From HGM12587 sp964580255 (GTDB taxonomy: Bacteria; Bacillota; Clostridia; Lachnospirales; Lachnospiraceae): a stretch of DNA of 24,585 nucleotides. Each line of letters begins with the position of its first letter. The stretch's first letter is position 1. The notes beneath the pieces were generated by a model. It searched no databases and had not been told where the DNA came from. It saw only the letters and a list, made by a program, of their open reading frames with translations. A program made the translations under genes and the position numbers. This document shows, piece by piece, positions 24,190-24,585 of this stretch. Where the stretch lies: contig CAZOJX010000013.1 in the NCBI GenBank assembly GCA_964580255.1, forward strand, positions 1 to 24,585. The letters are read 5' to 3'.

Positions 24190-24585
24190 ATGGCAGATTT
24201 AAATATTGAACAGATCGTTGCTCAGGTTCTTGCTGAAATGAAAGGCCAGGAAGCAAACGCTTCTGCAGCTGCTCCGGCAGCAGCTCCTGCAAAAGCAGCA
24301 GGCGGCGCAGTTCCAGCAACTTCAAGAGTTGCGATGCTGACAGCATTGGAAAATTATGAAATTAAAGAATATCCAATCCCGACTATCGGTGATGATGATA
24401 TCCTTGTAAAAGTTGAAGGATGTGGTATCTGTGGTACAGATGCTCACGAATTCAAGAGAGATCCATTTGGTCTCATTCCATTAGTACTTGGACATGAAGG
24501 TACTGGTGAAATCGTAAAGATGGGTAAAAATGTTAAGAAAGACAGCGCAGGCAAACCACTCGCTATCGGCGATAAAGTTGTTACC
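24190..24585 (+). CDS. Zinc alcohol dehydrogenase with N-terminal microcompartment-targeting peptide (partial)
   Basis: The 3' end is cut by the window after 132 codons. Residues 1-17 (MADLNIEQIVAQVLAEM) form an amphipathic encapsulation helix, followed by an Ala/Pro linker (about 18-44), then a medium-chain dehydrogenase N-domain. Catalytic-zinc residues Cys81 (GCGICGTDAHEF) and His102-Glu103 (LGHEGTGEI) are present. It should reduce propionaldehyde to propanol with NADH, regenerating NAD for the neighbouring aldehyde dehydrogenase. A lactaldehyde-reducing role giving 1,2-propanediol is also possible. AAAGGGG is upstream of ATG 24190, 17 nt after pduP. This zinc type differs from the iron alcohol dehydrogenase (PduQ) of classical Pdu loci. 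Confidence 0.88.
   Translation, partial: MADLNIEQIVAQVLAEMKGQEANASAAAPAAAPAKAAGGAVPATSRVAMLTALENYEIKEYPIPTIGDDDILVKVEGCGICGTDAHEFKRDPFGLIPLVLGHEGTGEIVKMGKNVKKDSAGKPLAIGDKVVT

Noticed and set aside
1..24585. CRISPR arrays, insertion sequences, tRNA/rRNA genes, prophage or integrase features.
   Set aside because: No spaced repeat array, transposase motif, terminal inverted repeats or tRNA-like fold was seen on either strand.

Overview
The window looks like chromosome of a gut-type Lachnospiraceae bacterium (Clostridia; Blautia, Dorea, Mediterraneibacter or Roseburia-like). The reasons are strong AGGAGG ribosome-binding sites, moderate GC, clostridial gene groups (yicC-gmk-rpoZ, stand-alone yajC, rqcH), and the start of a fucose/rhamnose-type bacterial microcompartment (BMC) operon with glycyl-radical-class (GRM5-like) enzymes. 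The genus cannot be fixed from the sequence alone.

Layout. 1-86 is the 3' end of tsf with its terminator. 192-1574 is a class-3-like aldehyde dehydrogenase. 1584-4045 (minus) is a YesMN-type two-component system: AraC-type response regulator plus two-TM sensor kinase. It is divergent from a three-gene ABC importer (4232-8106: lipoprotein, ATPase, fused double permease) of the FbpABC/AfuABC/PgtABC-like superfamily. The shared promoter region holds a perfect 8-3-8 palindrome. Behind the permease is a 300-nt stretch with an unusual small ORF that continues the permease frame and is interrupted by TAG. It is followed by a bidirectional terminator and a convergent VanZ-like gene.

9130-9426 is yajC, with its own promoter and terminator. 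9600-16360 is a tight five-gene biosynthetic operon, leuB-ilvD-ilvB-serC-serA, joining branched-chain amino acid and serine synthesis, with no ilvN beside ilvB. Its terminator overlaps the likely promoter of an APC amino acid permease (16488-17921). 17966-19705 (minus) is rqcH. It is divergent from yicC-gmk-rpoZ (19823-21612) through two near-consensus promoters that are physically interleaved.

21613-21887 is a non-coding junction with a hairpin, a strong terminator, a promoter and two copies of a 16-nt repeat. From 21888 to the window end is the start of a BMC operon: L-fuculose-1-phosphate aldolase (C-terminal encapsulation peptide), CoA-acylating aldehyde dehydrogenase (N-terminal encapsulation peptide) and a zinc alcohol dehydrogenase (N-terminal encapsulation peptide, cut by the window edge). 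Together these would make lactaldehyde from fuculose phosphate, then oxidise aldehyde to acyl-CoA and reduce aldehyde to alcohol inside a protein shell. The shell proteins and diol dehydratase are expected beyond the right edge.
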